A stretch of 22,506 bases of DNA from QWPN01 sp044360305 (GTDB taxonomy: Bacteria > Planctomycetota > Planctomycetia > Pirellulales > UBA1268). Below the pieces are notes generated by a model that ran no database searches, was not told the origin of the DNA, and was given only the letters and a program-made list of their open reading frames with translations. The position numbers and the translations under genes are program-made. The stretch is taken from assembly GCA_044360305.1 (NCBI GenBank), contig JBIKKQ010000039.1, positions 1 to 22,506 of the forward strand, in the 5' to 3' direction. Shown piece by piece: positions 8,727-17,719 of this stretch. Positions within the stretch are counted from its first letter, which is position 1; the number at the start of each line of letters is the position of its first letter.

Positions 8727-11378
8727 ATGAACTGGAAAATCGTCTCCGGCATCCTCCTGCTGGCGTCCGCCGCGCCGGCCGCGGAGCCGCTGCGATTCGG
8801 CGGCTACCACACCCGGATCGAGACCGGCGCGGACTGGGAGGCCCGCTGCCGGTCGGGCGCGGACGCCGACCTCGTCGTCCGGGTGGCCGATGCCGGCGGC
8901 GAACTCGTCTTCTGGCGCGGCACCGGCTACCTCCCCGAATGGAAAACGCCCCGCGGCACCTGGCGGCTCGCCGAGGTCGTGCCGCGGAGCGGCGACGGCC
9001 CCCCCGAGCGGCCCGACCGCGTCAACGCCTACTCCAACGTGGCCCTGGTCGATTCCGGGCCGGACCAGGTCACGGTGCGCTGGCGCTACCTCGCCCACTT
9101 CGCGGCCGGCAACCCGCACGGCGACGTCCGACTGGAAAACGTCGTCGAGGAGACGTTCGTCATCTCCCGCGACGGCGTCGTCGAACGGACCATCCGCCGC
9201 GGGACGCCACGGATCGACGCCTGGAACGACGCCGCCGGCCGGGAGGTGCACCGGGTGCGGCTCCGGCCCGATGGCCTCGAGGAGCAGAAGTTGCCACGCC
9301 CCGCTGCCTCGCCGCGCAGGCCGCGCGTCGCGGGCGTCCCCCGGCGGGGTCCGGCCGGGCCCGAGCCGGCCGTCTGGTTCCGGTTCGACGAGGGGGAGGG
9401 GGACACGACCCGCGACGACCGCTCCGGCGTGGCGGTCGAGGTGCTGGGGCAGAAGTCGTCATGGCAGGCGGGCGTCTCCGGAGCGGGCCTGGCGTTCGAC
9501 GGCTACCATTCGGCGGTCGTCGTTCCGGCCGATCGGCTGCCGAAGCTGGGGGGTGGGAGCCTCACTGTCGAGGGCTGGGTGGCGCTTGGCGCCTATCCGT
9601 GGAACTGGGCGCCGCTCGTTCAGCAGGGGGACGAGGCCGGCTTTTTCCTCGGAATCGACAGCCACGGCTACCCCGGCTTCGGCGTCCGGGCCGGCGACCG
9701 CTGGGAACTGGTCGTGGTGCCGGGCAAGCCGCCGTATCCCGACCGGCTGACGCTGCGGCGCTGGTATCACCTCGCGGGAACCTACGATGCGGCCACGGGG
9801 GACATGCGGCTGTACGTCGATGGCCGCGAGGTGGCCCGCGGCACGGCCCCTGCGGGCGGCGTCGCGCAGCCGCGGGCCGACCTGCGAATCGGCAAGGCCG
9901 AGATCCTGCGAGTGCCGACCGAGGGGACGCACGACAACCTGCCGAGCGAGTTCGGCCTCGACGCGCTGCTGGACGAGATCAGGGTCCACCCGGCCGCGCT
10001 CGACGCGGCGGCCGTCGCCCGCGGCCACGCCGCCGTCGCCGCTGGCCTTGGGGCAGGGAACGCGGCCGCCATGCCCCCCCGTGCCCTGCCCCGCCTCGAC
10101 ACCGGGGGCCGGTTCGGCGCGGTCTCGACGCGGCTCGAGTACCACGACACCTGGGACAATCTCTGGCGGGTCGGCCCGCACGCCGATGTCGTCGTCGGCT
10201 TCGACCGGCTGCCCGTCGCGCTCGTCTTCTGGCGCGGCGTGAGCTACATCCCGATGCTCGTCAACGAGTCCGGTCAGTGGTTCACGCAGGAGTTCAACGA
10301 GACCGGATTCACCCCCACGGCCCCGGGCGACTGCGAACCGATGTCCGACAAGGGCTGCCGCGACTCCCACGTCCGGGTCATCGAGCGCGACGGGCCGCGG
10401 GCCGTGGTCCACTGGCGTTACCGGCTCGTCAACTCCGAGTATCACTGGGCCAACAAGGACGAGCACGGCTGGGGCGACGTCGCCGACTGGCACTACCACG
10501 TCTACCCCGACGGCGTGGCGGCGAAGGTCATGCGCTGCTACTCGTCGCAGCCGGAGGCCTGGCACGAGTGGAACGAGCAGATCGTGGTCCTCGGCGAGGG
10601 GCAGCACCCCGAGCAGGTGCTCGGCCGGACGCCGGTGATGACGCTCGTGGACGCGGAGGGGCGGGCGACCGGCTACGACTGGAATCCCGACCCGCCCAAG
10701 CCCGACTTCCGCGGCAAGACGATCCAGCTCGTCCACCTCACCGGCCGCTACAAGCCGTTCGCCATCCAGCAGTTCGACGGCGGCGGCATGTATCTGGGTG
10801 AGCGGACCTGGTACTCGGTGTTTCCCACCTGGAACCACTGGCCCACCGCCCAGATCAACTCCTCGGGCCGCAACGCCAGCTTTCCCGACCGGGCGGCCCA
10901 TTCGTCGCTGTCCGGCCTGAAGTGGCCCGTCAGCCGCGAGCAGCGCGGCCCGGTCCCGTTCCAGGAAAAAATCCTCCTTGAGGGGCTGACCGACCGGCCA
11001 GCGGCCGATCTGCTGCCGCTGGCCCGCTCGTGGCTCGATCCGCCCCCGGCGCTGGCCGTAACCGGCGGCACCGGGGGCTCCTACGCGGCCGGCCGCCGGG
11101 CGTACGTATTCGACTGGACCGACGGGCCGCTGCAGTTCGCCATCGACGCCTCGGTGCGGCGTCCGATCCGCAACCTTTGCCTGGAGATCGGTGATTGGCC
11201 CGGCCCGGCGACCAGGGCGCAGGTCGCGGTGGACGGCGTCGAACGGCCCGACGGCCCCGAGTGCCGCCAGGCCGTGCGGATCGCCCGCGATGGCAGCTGG
11301 ACGCTCGTCGTGTGGCTGGAGCTGTCGGCCGACGAGCCGCGCCGGTTCACCGTCACGGCCCGGACCGGCACGCCCTGA
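8727..11378 (+). CDS. Secreted LamG-domain protein with a duplicated flanking domain
   Basis: About 883 aa. Signal peptide MNWKIVSGILLLASAAPAAE, with AAGGG about 9 nt upstream of the ATG; an ATG at 8700 in the same frame is less likely. Residues about 215-438 form a LamG/concanavalin A-like lectin domain (WFRFDEGEGD, FDGYHSAVVVP, SLTVEGWV, YHLAGTYDAATGDMRLYVDG, LDEIRVHPAAL). The sequence before it (about 22-75) and after it (about 460-513) are related: RFGGYHTRIE with LVFWRGTGYLPEW, against RFGAVSTRLE with LVFWRGVSYIPML; VRWRYLA also matches VHWRYRL. A C-terminal beta-rich segment (about 775-883) closes the protein. LamG domains commonly bind glycans, so surface or periplasmic carbohydrate binding is likely, but no catalytic motif is recognised. 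It lies 43 nt after the DUF1552 gene and probably belongs to that operon. Confidence 0.82.
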   Translation: MNWKIVSGILLLASAAPAAEPLRFGGYHTRIETGADWEARCRSGADADLVVRVADAGGELVFWRGTGYLPEWKTPRGTWRLAEVVPRSGDGPPERPDRVNAYSNVALVDSGPDQVTVRWRYLAHFAAGNPHGDVRLENVVEETFVISRDGVVERTIRRGTPRIDAWNDAAGREVHRVRLRPDGLEEQKLPRPAASPRRPRVAGVPRRGPAGPEPAVWFRFDEGEGDTTRDDRSGVAVEVLGQKSSWQAGVSGAGLAFDGYHSAVVVPADRLPKLGGGSLTVEGWVALGAYPWNWAPLVQQGDEAGFFLGIDSHGYPGFGVRAGDRWELVVVPGKPPYPDRLTLRRWYHLAGTYDAATGDMRLYVDGREVARGTAPAGGVAQPRADLRIGKAEILRVPTEGTHDNLPSEFGLDALLDEIRVHPAALDAAAVARGHAAVAAGLGAGNAAAMPPRALPRLDTGGRFGAVSTRLEYHDTWDNLWRVGPHADVVVGFDRLPVALVFWRGVSYIPMLVNESGQWFTQEFNETGFTPTAPGDCEPMSDKGCRDSHVRVIERDGPRAVVHWRYRLVNSEYHWANKDEHGWGDVADWHYHVYPDGVAAKVMRCYSSQPEAWHEWNEQIVVLGEGQHPEQVLGRTPVMTLVDAEGRATGYDWNPDPPKPDFRGKTIQLVHLTGRYKPFAIQQFDGGGMYLGERTWYSVFPTWNHWPTAQINSSGRNASFPDRAAHSSLSGLKWPVSREQRGPVPFQEKILLEGLTDRPAADLLPLARSWLDPPPALAVTGGTGGSYAAGRRAYVFDWTDGPLQFAIDASVRRPIRNLCLEIGDWPGPATRAQVAVDGVERPDGPECRQAVRIARDGSWTLVVWLELSADEPRRFTVTARTGTP

Positions 11379-11417
11379 CGCGGTCTGCCGGCCGCGGCCC
11401 CGGGTGGCGGACGGGCG

Positions 11418-11458
11418 GTGATCCGGACTACAGTGACGGCCTTGCCGACAGGGATCAC
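11418..11458 (+). promoter_or_regulatory. promoter region of the dehydratase gene with flanking inverted repeat
   Basis: A TACAGT -10-like hexamer at 11429-11434 lies 31 nt before the ATG at 11466. It is bracketed by GTGATCC (11418-11424) and GGATCAC (11452-11458), perfect 7-bp inverted arms whose centres are 34 bp apart. The arms could be operator half-sites or the stem of a looped structure. No regulator gene is adjacent. Confidence 0.4.
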
Positions 11459-11465
11459 AACGTCC

Positions 11466-12671
11466 ATGAAGATCGCCAGCGTCGATTTCTTTCCCCTCGC
11501 GATGCCGGAGATCCGCGACGTCGGCGACGGCAGCCAGGATGCGCTGCTCGTCCGGGTCCGTTCCGAGGACGGCCTCGAGGGCTGGGGCGAATGCGAGGCC
11601 GCGCCGCTGGTGTCGATCGCCGCCTGGTGCTGCCCGATGTCGCACAGCGCGTGCAAGCCCGTCGCCCAGACGGTGCTGGGGTGGACGATCGACGGGCCGG
11701 AGGACATCCGCAGCCTGACGCACGCCGTGCGCCGCAACAGCTTCGACCTCCTCCAGGCCGACCATACCCTGTCGGGCGTGGACATGGCGCTCTGGGACCT
11801 GTTGGGCAAACGCCGCGAGGAACCGGTCTGGCGGCTGCTCGGCTGGCCGCAGGCGTTCCCCAAGACGGCCTACGCCTCGCAACTCTTCGGCGACACGCCG
11901 GCGGAGACGCTGCAGAAGGCGCGGGAGGTCCGCGACAGCGGCTTTCGGGCCGCCAAGTTCGGCTGGGGGCCGTTCGGGCTGCGGCTCGCCGACGACGAGG
12001 CGCAGGTCCGTGCGGCCCGCGAGGGCCTCGGGCCCGACGCGGCTCTGCTCGTCGATGCCGGCACGATCTGGGGCGACGACGTCGCGGCCGCCGCAGCCCG
12101 GCTGCCGGTGCTGGTGGAATGCGACGTTCTCTGGCTGGAGGAGCCGTTCGTCTCCGGCGCGCTGGCGGCCTATCGGGAGCTCGGCGAACGGATGCAGGGA
12201 CGACTGCGGACCGCCGGTGGCGAAGGCGCCCACGAGCCGTTCATGGCCCGCAATCTCGTCGATGTCGGCCGCGTGGGCTACATCCAGATCGACGCCGGTC
12301 GCATCGGCGGCATCAGTTCCGCCCACGACATCGCCCGCTACGCGGCGGCCCACGGCGCGGTCTACGTCAACCACACCTTCACCACGCCCCTCGCCCTGAG
12401 CGGCTCGCTCCAGCCCTACGCCGGCCTGGCGGCGCATGAACTGTGCGAGTATCCGGTGGAGCCCAGCCCGCTGGCCGCCGGACTGACCCATGAATCCCTG
12501 CCGGTGGATGCCGCCGGCCTCGTCCACCCGCCCGATCGCCCCGGCCTGGGGATGACGCCGAATCTGGCGACCGTCCGCCGCTATCTGCAGGAGGTGGAAA
12601 TCCGCGTCCAGGGCCGGGTGCTGTACCGGACCCCCGCGCTGGGCGACGAATCGGCTCCGGTGCCGGCATGA
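11466..12671 (+). CDS. Mandelate racemase/muconate lactonizing enzyme family protein (enolase superfamily), probable sugar-acid dehydratase
   Basis: 401-aa cytoplasmic enzyme of the enolase superfamily. The N-terminal capping part contains GLEGWGECEAAP. The barrel carries the expected metal ligands: Asp197 in LVDAG, a Glu in WLEEP (225-226) and Glu253 in GGEGA. The mandelate racemase-type Asp-His pair is represented by Asp276 (QIDAGRIGG) and His303 (VNHTF). Members abstract a proton next to a carboxylate, and those with only the His/Asp side are often sugar-acid dehydratases. At the KxK position the sequence is Lys164-Phe-Gly, so the second lysine is missing. The ATG at 11466 fits the promoter spacing; the frame is open from 11418, but those codons overlap the -10. 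The substrate cannot be predicted from the sequence alone. Confidence 0.85.
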   Translation: MKIASVDFFPLAMPEIRDVGDGSQDALLVRVRSEDGLEGWGECEAAPLVSIAAWCCPMSHSACKPVAQTVLGWTIDGPEDIRSLTHAVRRNSFDLLQADHTLSGVDMALWDLLGKRREEPVWRLLGWPQAFPKTAYASQLFGDTPAETLQKAREVRDSGFRAAKFGWGPFGLRLADDEAQVRAAREGLGPDAALLVDAGTIWGDDVAAAAARLPVLVECDVLWLEEPFVSGALAAYRELGERMQGRLRTAGGEGAHEPFMARNLVDVGRVGYIQIDAGRIGGISSAHDIARYAAAHGAVYVNHTFTTPLALSGSLQPYAGLAAHELCEYPVEPSPLAAGLTHESLPVDAAGLVHPPDRPGLGMTPNLATVRRYLQEVEIRVQGRVLYRTPALGDESAPVPA

Positions 12672-12736
12672 CCCGCCGAGCCCGATAGCCCCAGGTGGCC
12701 GGAATGTTGGGCGCGACTGAAAGGAGCGGTTCTCGG

Positions 12737-13174
12737 ATGCAGTACCTCGGATTGGGCCTGGCCGTGTTGGCGTCCGTACTCTGGGGGCTGACGTATTGCC
12801 TCGACGAGCGGGTGCTCTCGAGCCTGTCGGTCTCCAAGCTGTATTTCCTGCACTGCGCCTGCGGCATGCTGGTCGCCGGAACGATCCTCCTTGCCCAGGG
12901 GCATTCGCCGGCCAGCCTGTTCACGATCGACACGGCCCGGTCGAGCGTGCCGCTCGTCGCGCTCACGCTCGCGACAGCCACGGCCGCCGCCCTGTCGATC
13001 CTCGGCTCGATCCAGTTGCTCGGAGCGAACAAGTCGGCGGTGCTGGAAATCTCCTATCCGCTGTTCGTGGCCCTGTTTTCGGTGCTGTTCTTCAAGGGCC
13101 ACCTGCACCCGTCCGTGGTGCTCGGCGGCGTGTTCATCTTCATCGGATCGGCGATCATCGTCTTGGGAAAGTGA
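12737..13174 (+). CDS. Single-domain EamA/DMT-like membrane protein
   Basis: 145-aa integral membrane protein with about five hydrophobic segments: LGLGLAVLASVLWGLTY, LYFLHCACGMLVAGTILL, VPLVALTLATATAAALSILG, LEISYPLFVALFSVLFF and VVLGGVFIFIGSAIIVL. The layout, including the loop GANKSAVLEISYPLFVALFSVLFFK-type region near the fourth segment, matches one EamA repeat. Standard ten-segment transporters have two such repeats; this one would have to dimerise, as small multidrug-resistance-type proteins do. The start has AAGGAG (12721-12726) 10 nt upstream. It lies 65 nt after the dehydratase gene in the same direction, so it may move that enzyme's substrate or product. That link rests on proximity only. 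Confidence 0.75.
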   Translation: MQYLGLGLAVLASVLWGLTYCLDERVLSSLSVSKLYFLHCACGMLVAGTILLAQGHSPASLFTIDTARSSVPLVALTLATATAAALSILGSIQLLGANKSAVLEISYPLFVALFSVLFFKGHLHPSVVLGGVFIFIGSAIIVLGK

Positions 13175-13192
13175 CCGGATGCCCGGGCCGGC

Positions 13193-13219
13193 ACGTACGA
13201 TGTCCTCACGGAACGTACG
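13193..13219. repeat. pair of ACGTACG boxes
   Basis: ACGTACG occurs at 13193-13199 and again at 13213-13219, 20 bp apart, just after the EamA-like gene and about 120 nt before the Gly-rich secreted protein. The core CGTACG is self-complementary. The role is unknown: the arrangement could be a two-site operator or part of a weak hairpin. Confidence 0.3.
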
Positions 13220-13282
13220 GAGGATGGCAGGCCAGCCTGAAAGCACGCCAGCCGAAAACGATCTTTTTTTGCAAGAATCCCG

Positions 13283-13288
13283 TACCAT
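13283..13288 (+). promoter_or_regulatory. putative -10 element (TACCAT) of the Gly-rich protein gene
   Basis: TACCAT lies 48 nt before the ATG at 13337, with an A/T-rich stretch (a run of seven Ts at 13264-13270) just upstream. No clear -35. The call rests on similarity to the other TACNNT hexamers in the window. Confidence 0.35.
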
Positions 13289-13336
13289 GGGAGGTGGGTC
13301 GCCTGAAATCGGCCCGTATCCGCGGAGGACCCAAAC

Positions 13337-13708
13337 ATGGGGCGGCGTATTCTGGCTCTTGGACTGTTGTGTGGTTCCCTGGTCTTCTCCCAGTCAGCCA
13401 ACGCCCAAGGGCTGTGGATCGGCGGCATGGGGTTTGGAAGCCCCGGCTTTTATGGCGTGGGCATGTCCCCGTTTGGGTTCGGGGGCCCGGGGTTCTACGG
13501 CAGCGGCTTCTCCCCGTATGGCTTTGGCAATGCGGCCTACTTCGGTGGATATGCACCTGCCCGATTCAACTACCCCGTCGCAGTGCAGCCGGTCTACGTC
13601 CCACGACCGGTCGCCTACACCCGCGTCGCCCCGGCATATGTCCCACGGCCGGCAGTGAGGATGCCCTTGAATCGGGCCTACCGTCGCGTCTGGCGAAGGG
13701 GCTGGTAA
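13337..13708 (+). CDS. Small secreted Gly/Tyr/Phe-rich repeat protein
   Basis: 123 aa with a textbook signal peptide: MGRRILALGLLCGSLVFS, cleavage probably after SANA. GGAGG lies 8 nt before the ATG. The mature part begins with two near-identical repeats, SPGFYGVGMSPFGFG and GPGFYGSGFSPYGFG. Two YVPRP motifs (VQPVYVPRPVAY and APAYVPRPAV) and a basic, aromatic tail (AYRRVWRRGW) follow. No enzyme domain is visible. Such low-complexity Gly/aromatic proteins may be surface, matrix or wall-associated; this is inference. It is not similar to its neighbours and converges with the acidic protein gene at 13812. No obvious terminator is seen in the 103 nt between them. Confidence 0.75.
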   Translation: MGRRILALGLLCGSLVFSQSANAQGLWIGGMGFGSPGFYGVGMSPFGFGGPGFYGSGFSPYGFGNAAYFGGYAPARFNYPVAVQPVYVPRPVAYTRVAPAYVPRPAVRMPLNRAYRRVWRRGW

Positions 13709-13811
13709 ACCGGGTCGCAGGAGCCAGGCAGCCCAGAGCCTACCCGTCGTTCTCGATTGGCCCCGGCCCGACGTCGAACCAGCGGCGGAACATAGCCAGT
13801 CCTCCCCTATC

Positions 13812-14117
13812 TCAGGCGATCTCAGGGTCGGCGTCCGGAGAGTCACCGTTCTCGAACTCCTCGTCGTCTTCCCAGGGCCAGAAGAACATCTGGACCTGCC
13901 TGAGGATCACCAGGTCTTCCGCCTCGTCGACGTCCACCTGAAACAACAGCCCTTCGAAGTCAGGCAGGTCTTTCAGTTCGACTGGCGACAGCACGACCAC
14001 GTTGCCTTCGCCCTCTTCAGCCGTGACGAACGAATGCCGACGGATCTCACCCCGGACGTCGATGTCCTCGGCTGTATCGAAGATCTCCGCGTCGCCGTCG
14101 ATTCTGAACTGCGGCAT
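13812..14117 (-). CDS. Hypothetical acidic protein
   Basis: 101-aa, strongly acidic protein of unknown function, starting MPQFRIDGDAEIFDTAED and ending in an Asp/Glu-rich tail after the aromatic cluster MFFWPWEDDEEF. It lacks a signal peptide and membrane segments, so it is probably cytoplasmic. I do not recognise a family. It is judged real because the ATG is preceded at 10 nt by AAAGGAAA on the coding strand, the composition is protein-like, and no other frame in this stretch is better. Its Shine-Dalgarno sequence forms one arm of a small hairpin (14125-14143). It is divergent from nothing coding; the tRNA-Ser lies 203 nt upstream on the same strand. Confidence 0.65.
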   Translation of the reverse strand: MPQFRIDGDAEIFDTAEDIDVRGEIRRHSFVTAEEGEGNVVVLSPVELKDLPDFEGLLFQVDVDEAEDLVILRQVQMFFWPWEDDEEFENGDSPDADPEIA

Positions 14118-14124
14118 GAGCCTG

Positions 14125-14143
14125 ATTTCCTTTGCAGGGAAAT
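14125..14143 (-). promoter_or_regulatory. hairpin covering the Shine-Dalgarno of the acidic protein gene
   Basis: On the minus strand ATTTCC (14143-14138) pairs perfectly with GGAAAT (14130-14125) across a 7-nt loop. The second arm contains the ribosome-binding AGGAAA 10 nt before the ATG at 14117. The stem is short and AU-rich, so it could melt readily and may tune translation. Confidence 0.4.
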
Positions 14144-14320
14144 GAAAGTTTTGACCCGGGGCTGCTCCCAGGCCGTCGGAGCATACTCCTTTCCATCACC
14201 CACAGGAACACACTTCGCAGGAGCACAGCAACGACCACTGAGTCACAGACCGGCCCGCACACCGGTGACGGTGCTCAAGACGCTCGTCGACGAACTGCTG
14301 GCCGCTGCCGGACGTCGAAA

Positions 14321-14407
14321 CGGATGGGGTGGGATTCGAACCCACGAGCGACTTTCGCCGCTGCCGGTTTTCAAGACCGGTGCATTCAACCGCTCTGCCA
14401 CCCATCC
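14321..14407 (-). tRNA. tRNA-Ser(UGA)
   Basis: 87-nt tRNA on the minus strand. The acceptor stem GGATGGG (14407-14401) pairs with CCCATCC (14328-14322), and the discriminator base is G at 14321. The anticodon stem CCGGT/ACCGG encloses loop CTTGAAA with anticodon TGA (plus-strand tca at 14371-14373). There is a long variable arm, as expected for serine, and a T arm GTGGG-TTCGAAT-CCCAC. The 3' CCA is not encoded. It decodes UCA and, by wobble, other UCN codons. Confidence 0.96.
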
Positions 14408-14423
14408 CGAGGATTTTTCCTCG
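14408..14423 (-). other. perfect hairpin abutting the 5' end of tRNA-Ser
   Basis: CGAGGA (14408-14413) and TCCTCG (14418-14423) form a perfect 6-bp stem with a 4-nt loop. On the minus strand it ends one nucleotide before the first base of the mature tRNA, so it would form the 5' leader that RNase P removes. Confidence 0.5.
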
Positions 14424-14433
14424 CACCCCCGGA

Positions 14434-14439
14434 ATTGTG
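14434..14439 (-). promoter_or_regulatory. possible -10 element of tRNA-Ser
   Basis: CACAAT on the minus strand, 10 nt before the leader hairpin, resembles the TACAAT-type elements of the window. Transcription would start close to the hairpin. No good -35 is visible. Confidence 0.3.
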
Positions 14440-14573
14440 CCGCAGCGCCGACGCCGCCGCTACCGGACCACTCCGGGCCCGGAAGAGCGTGACGGAGTTG
14501 CCCCGGGACCGGGTGCGGGGGCCGCAGGTCCGACCAGTGGAATCGCCCCGCCGGCGGGATGTGCGAACCGGCT

Positions 14574-14602
14574 TTGACGGGCCGCCGGTGATTTTCTACA
14601 AC
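14574..14602 (+). promoter_or_regulatory. sigma70-type promoter of the DUF6800-like gene
   Basis: TTGACG (14574-14579), a 17-nt spacer, and TACAAC (14597-14602). This is the closest match to the vegetative consensus in the window and implies strong expression. The leader would be about 33 nt. Confidence 0.65.
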
Positions 14603-14641
14603 CTCGGTTTTCCCTCCGATCACCCTTTCAGGAATTCCCCC

Positions 14642-14839
14642 ATGGGCGGCATCAGCAACCGGATGAAGGAAGTCAAGCGGCGTCGGCACCGCCGGCAGAA
14701 GATGGCCAAGTTTCAGGCCAAGCTCAAGAAGGCCACGACCAGCGAGAAGCTCGTCATGGCCGAAAAGATCCGGAAGCTGACGACCGGCGCCAGCGTGGTC
14801 ATCGCCCGCATGGGTCTCGAGGATCGGAAGCGCGGCTGA
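14642..14839 (+). CDS. Small basic protein, DUF6800-like
   Basis: 65-aa, very basic protein (MGGISNRMKEVKRRRHRR...), with the layout of the planctomycete DUF6800 family as I recall it: an N-terminal RRRRH cluster, a KLKKA..SEKLVMAEKIRKLT helix, and a TTGASVVIARMGLE end. AGGA lies 8 nt before the ATG at 14642, and a strong promoter lies just upstream. An internal ATG at 14663 is a possible alternative start. Size and charge suggest RNA or ribosome association, but this is inference; it does not match ribosomal protein S21 or S20. It converges with clpB across a 31-nt gap. Confidence 0.75.
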   Translation: MGGISNRMKEVKRRRHRRQKMAKFQAKLKKATTSEKLVMAEKIRKLTTGASVVIARMGLEDRKRG

Positions 14840-14865
14840 GCCGGTCCGCCTGCGGCATGACCGGC
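14840..14865. terminator. hairpin between convergent DUF6800-like gene and clpB
   Basis: GCCGGT (14840-14845) pairs with ACCGGC (14860-14865), with an inner CCG/CGG stem around CCTG. It fills the 31-nt gap between the two convergent stop codons. There is no U-tract on either strand, so termination strength is uncertain. Confidence 0.4.
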
Positions 14866-14870
14866 GGCGT

Positions 14871-17516
<2,646 letters not shown>

Positions 17517-17536
17517 GCGTAGATCCTCGTTTCGTT

Positions 17537-17615
17537 GGCGCCGAAAGCTGCGGCGCCGGCTCGGGGCGGCAAAAGTCTGCTCGCTGGGCCGCAGCGGCCC
17601 ACGCTCGTCGAGCGT
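17537..17615 (-). other. hairpin series in the clpB leader
   Basis: Three perfect inverted repeats precede clpB: GGCGCCG/CGGCGCC (17537-17543 with 17551-17557), GGGCCG/CGGCCC (17586-17591 with 17595-17600), and ACGCTCG/CGAGCGT (17601-17607 with 17609-17615). The last two are directly adjacent. The first ends about 20 nt before the ATG and does not cover the Shine-Dalgarno sequence. Confidence 0.4.
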
Positions 17616-17681
17616 TCGCCGACCCCTTCACCTCCCCGAACCAACCCCATTCCTCCAAGCGTCGCCGGACGCGACGCCGTC

Positions 17682-17713
17682 AGCCGAGGGGAACCTTGGC
17701 TTCCCCTCCGGCT
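17682..17713 (-). terminator. second hairpin downstream of dnaK
   Basis: AGCCG-AGGGGAA (17682-17693) pairs with TTCCCCT-C-CGGCT (17701-17713), a 12-bp stem with one bulged base and a 7-nt loop. It lies just after the first hairpin downstream of dnaK. Without a clear U-tract, it could be a terminator, an attenuator between dnaK and clpB, or a processing site. Confidence 0.4.
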
Positions 17714-17719
17714 GACTAA

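Noticed and set aside
9459..12527. 1022-aa open frame on the minus strand
   Set aside because: It spans parts of two unrelated plus-strand genes and the gap between them, has no motifs and is a codon-bias shadow.
13709..14423. Genomic-island attachment site at tRNA-Ser
   Set aside because: No duplicated tRNA end, integrase or mobile gene is seen; only an 11-bp chance repeat GCCGCTGCCGG (14301-14311 and 14359-14369 region) occurs.
14642..14839. Ribosomal protein S21 or S20 for the small basic gene
   Set aside because: Size and charge are similar, but the sequence lacks the S21 and S20 motifs; the DUF6800 layout fits better.
17645..17652. CCCCATTC resembling a sigma32 -10 upstream of clpB
   Set aside because: It is on the plus strand, pointing away from clpB, and no heat-shock -35 is correctly spaced.
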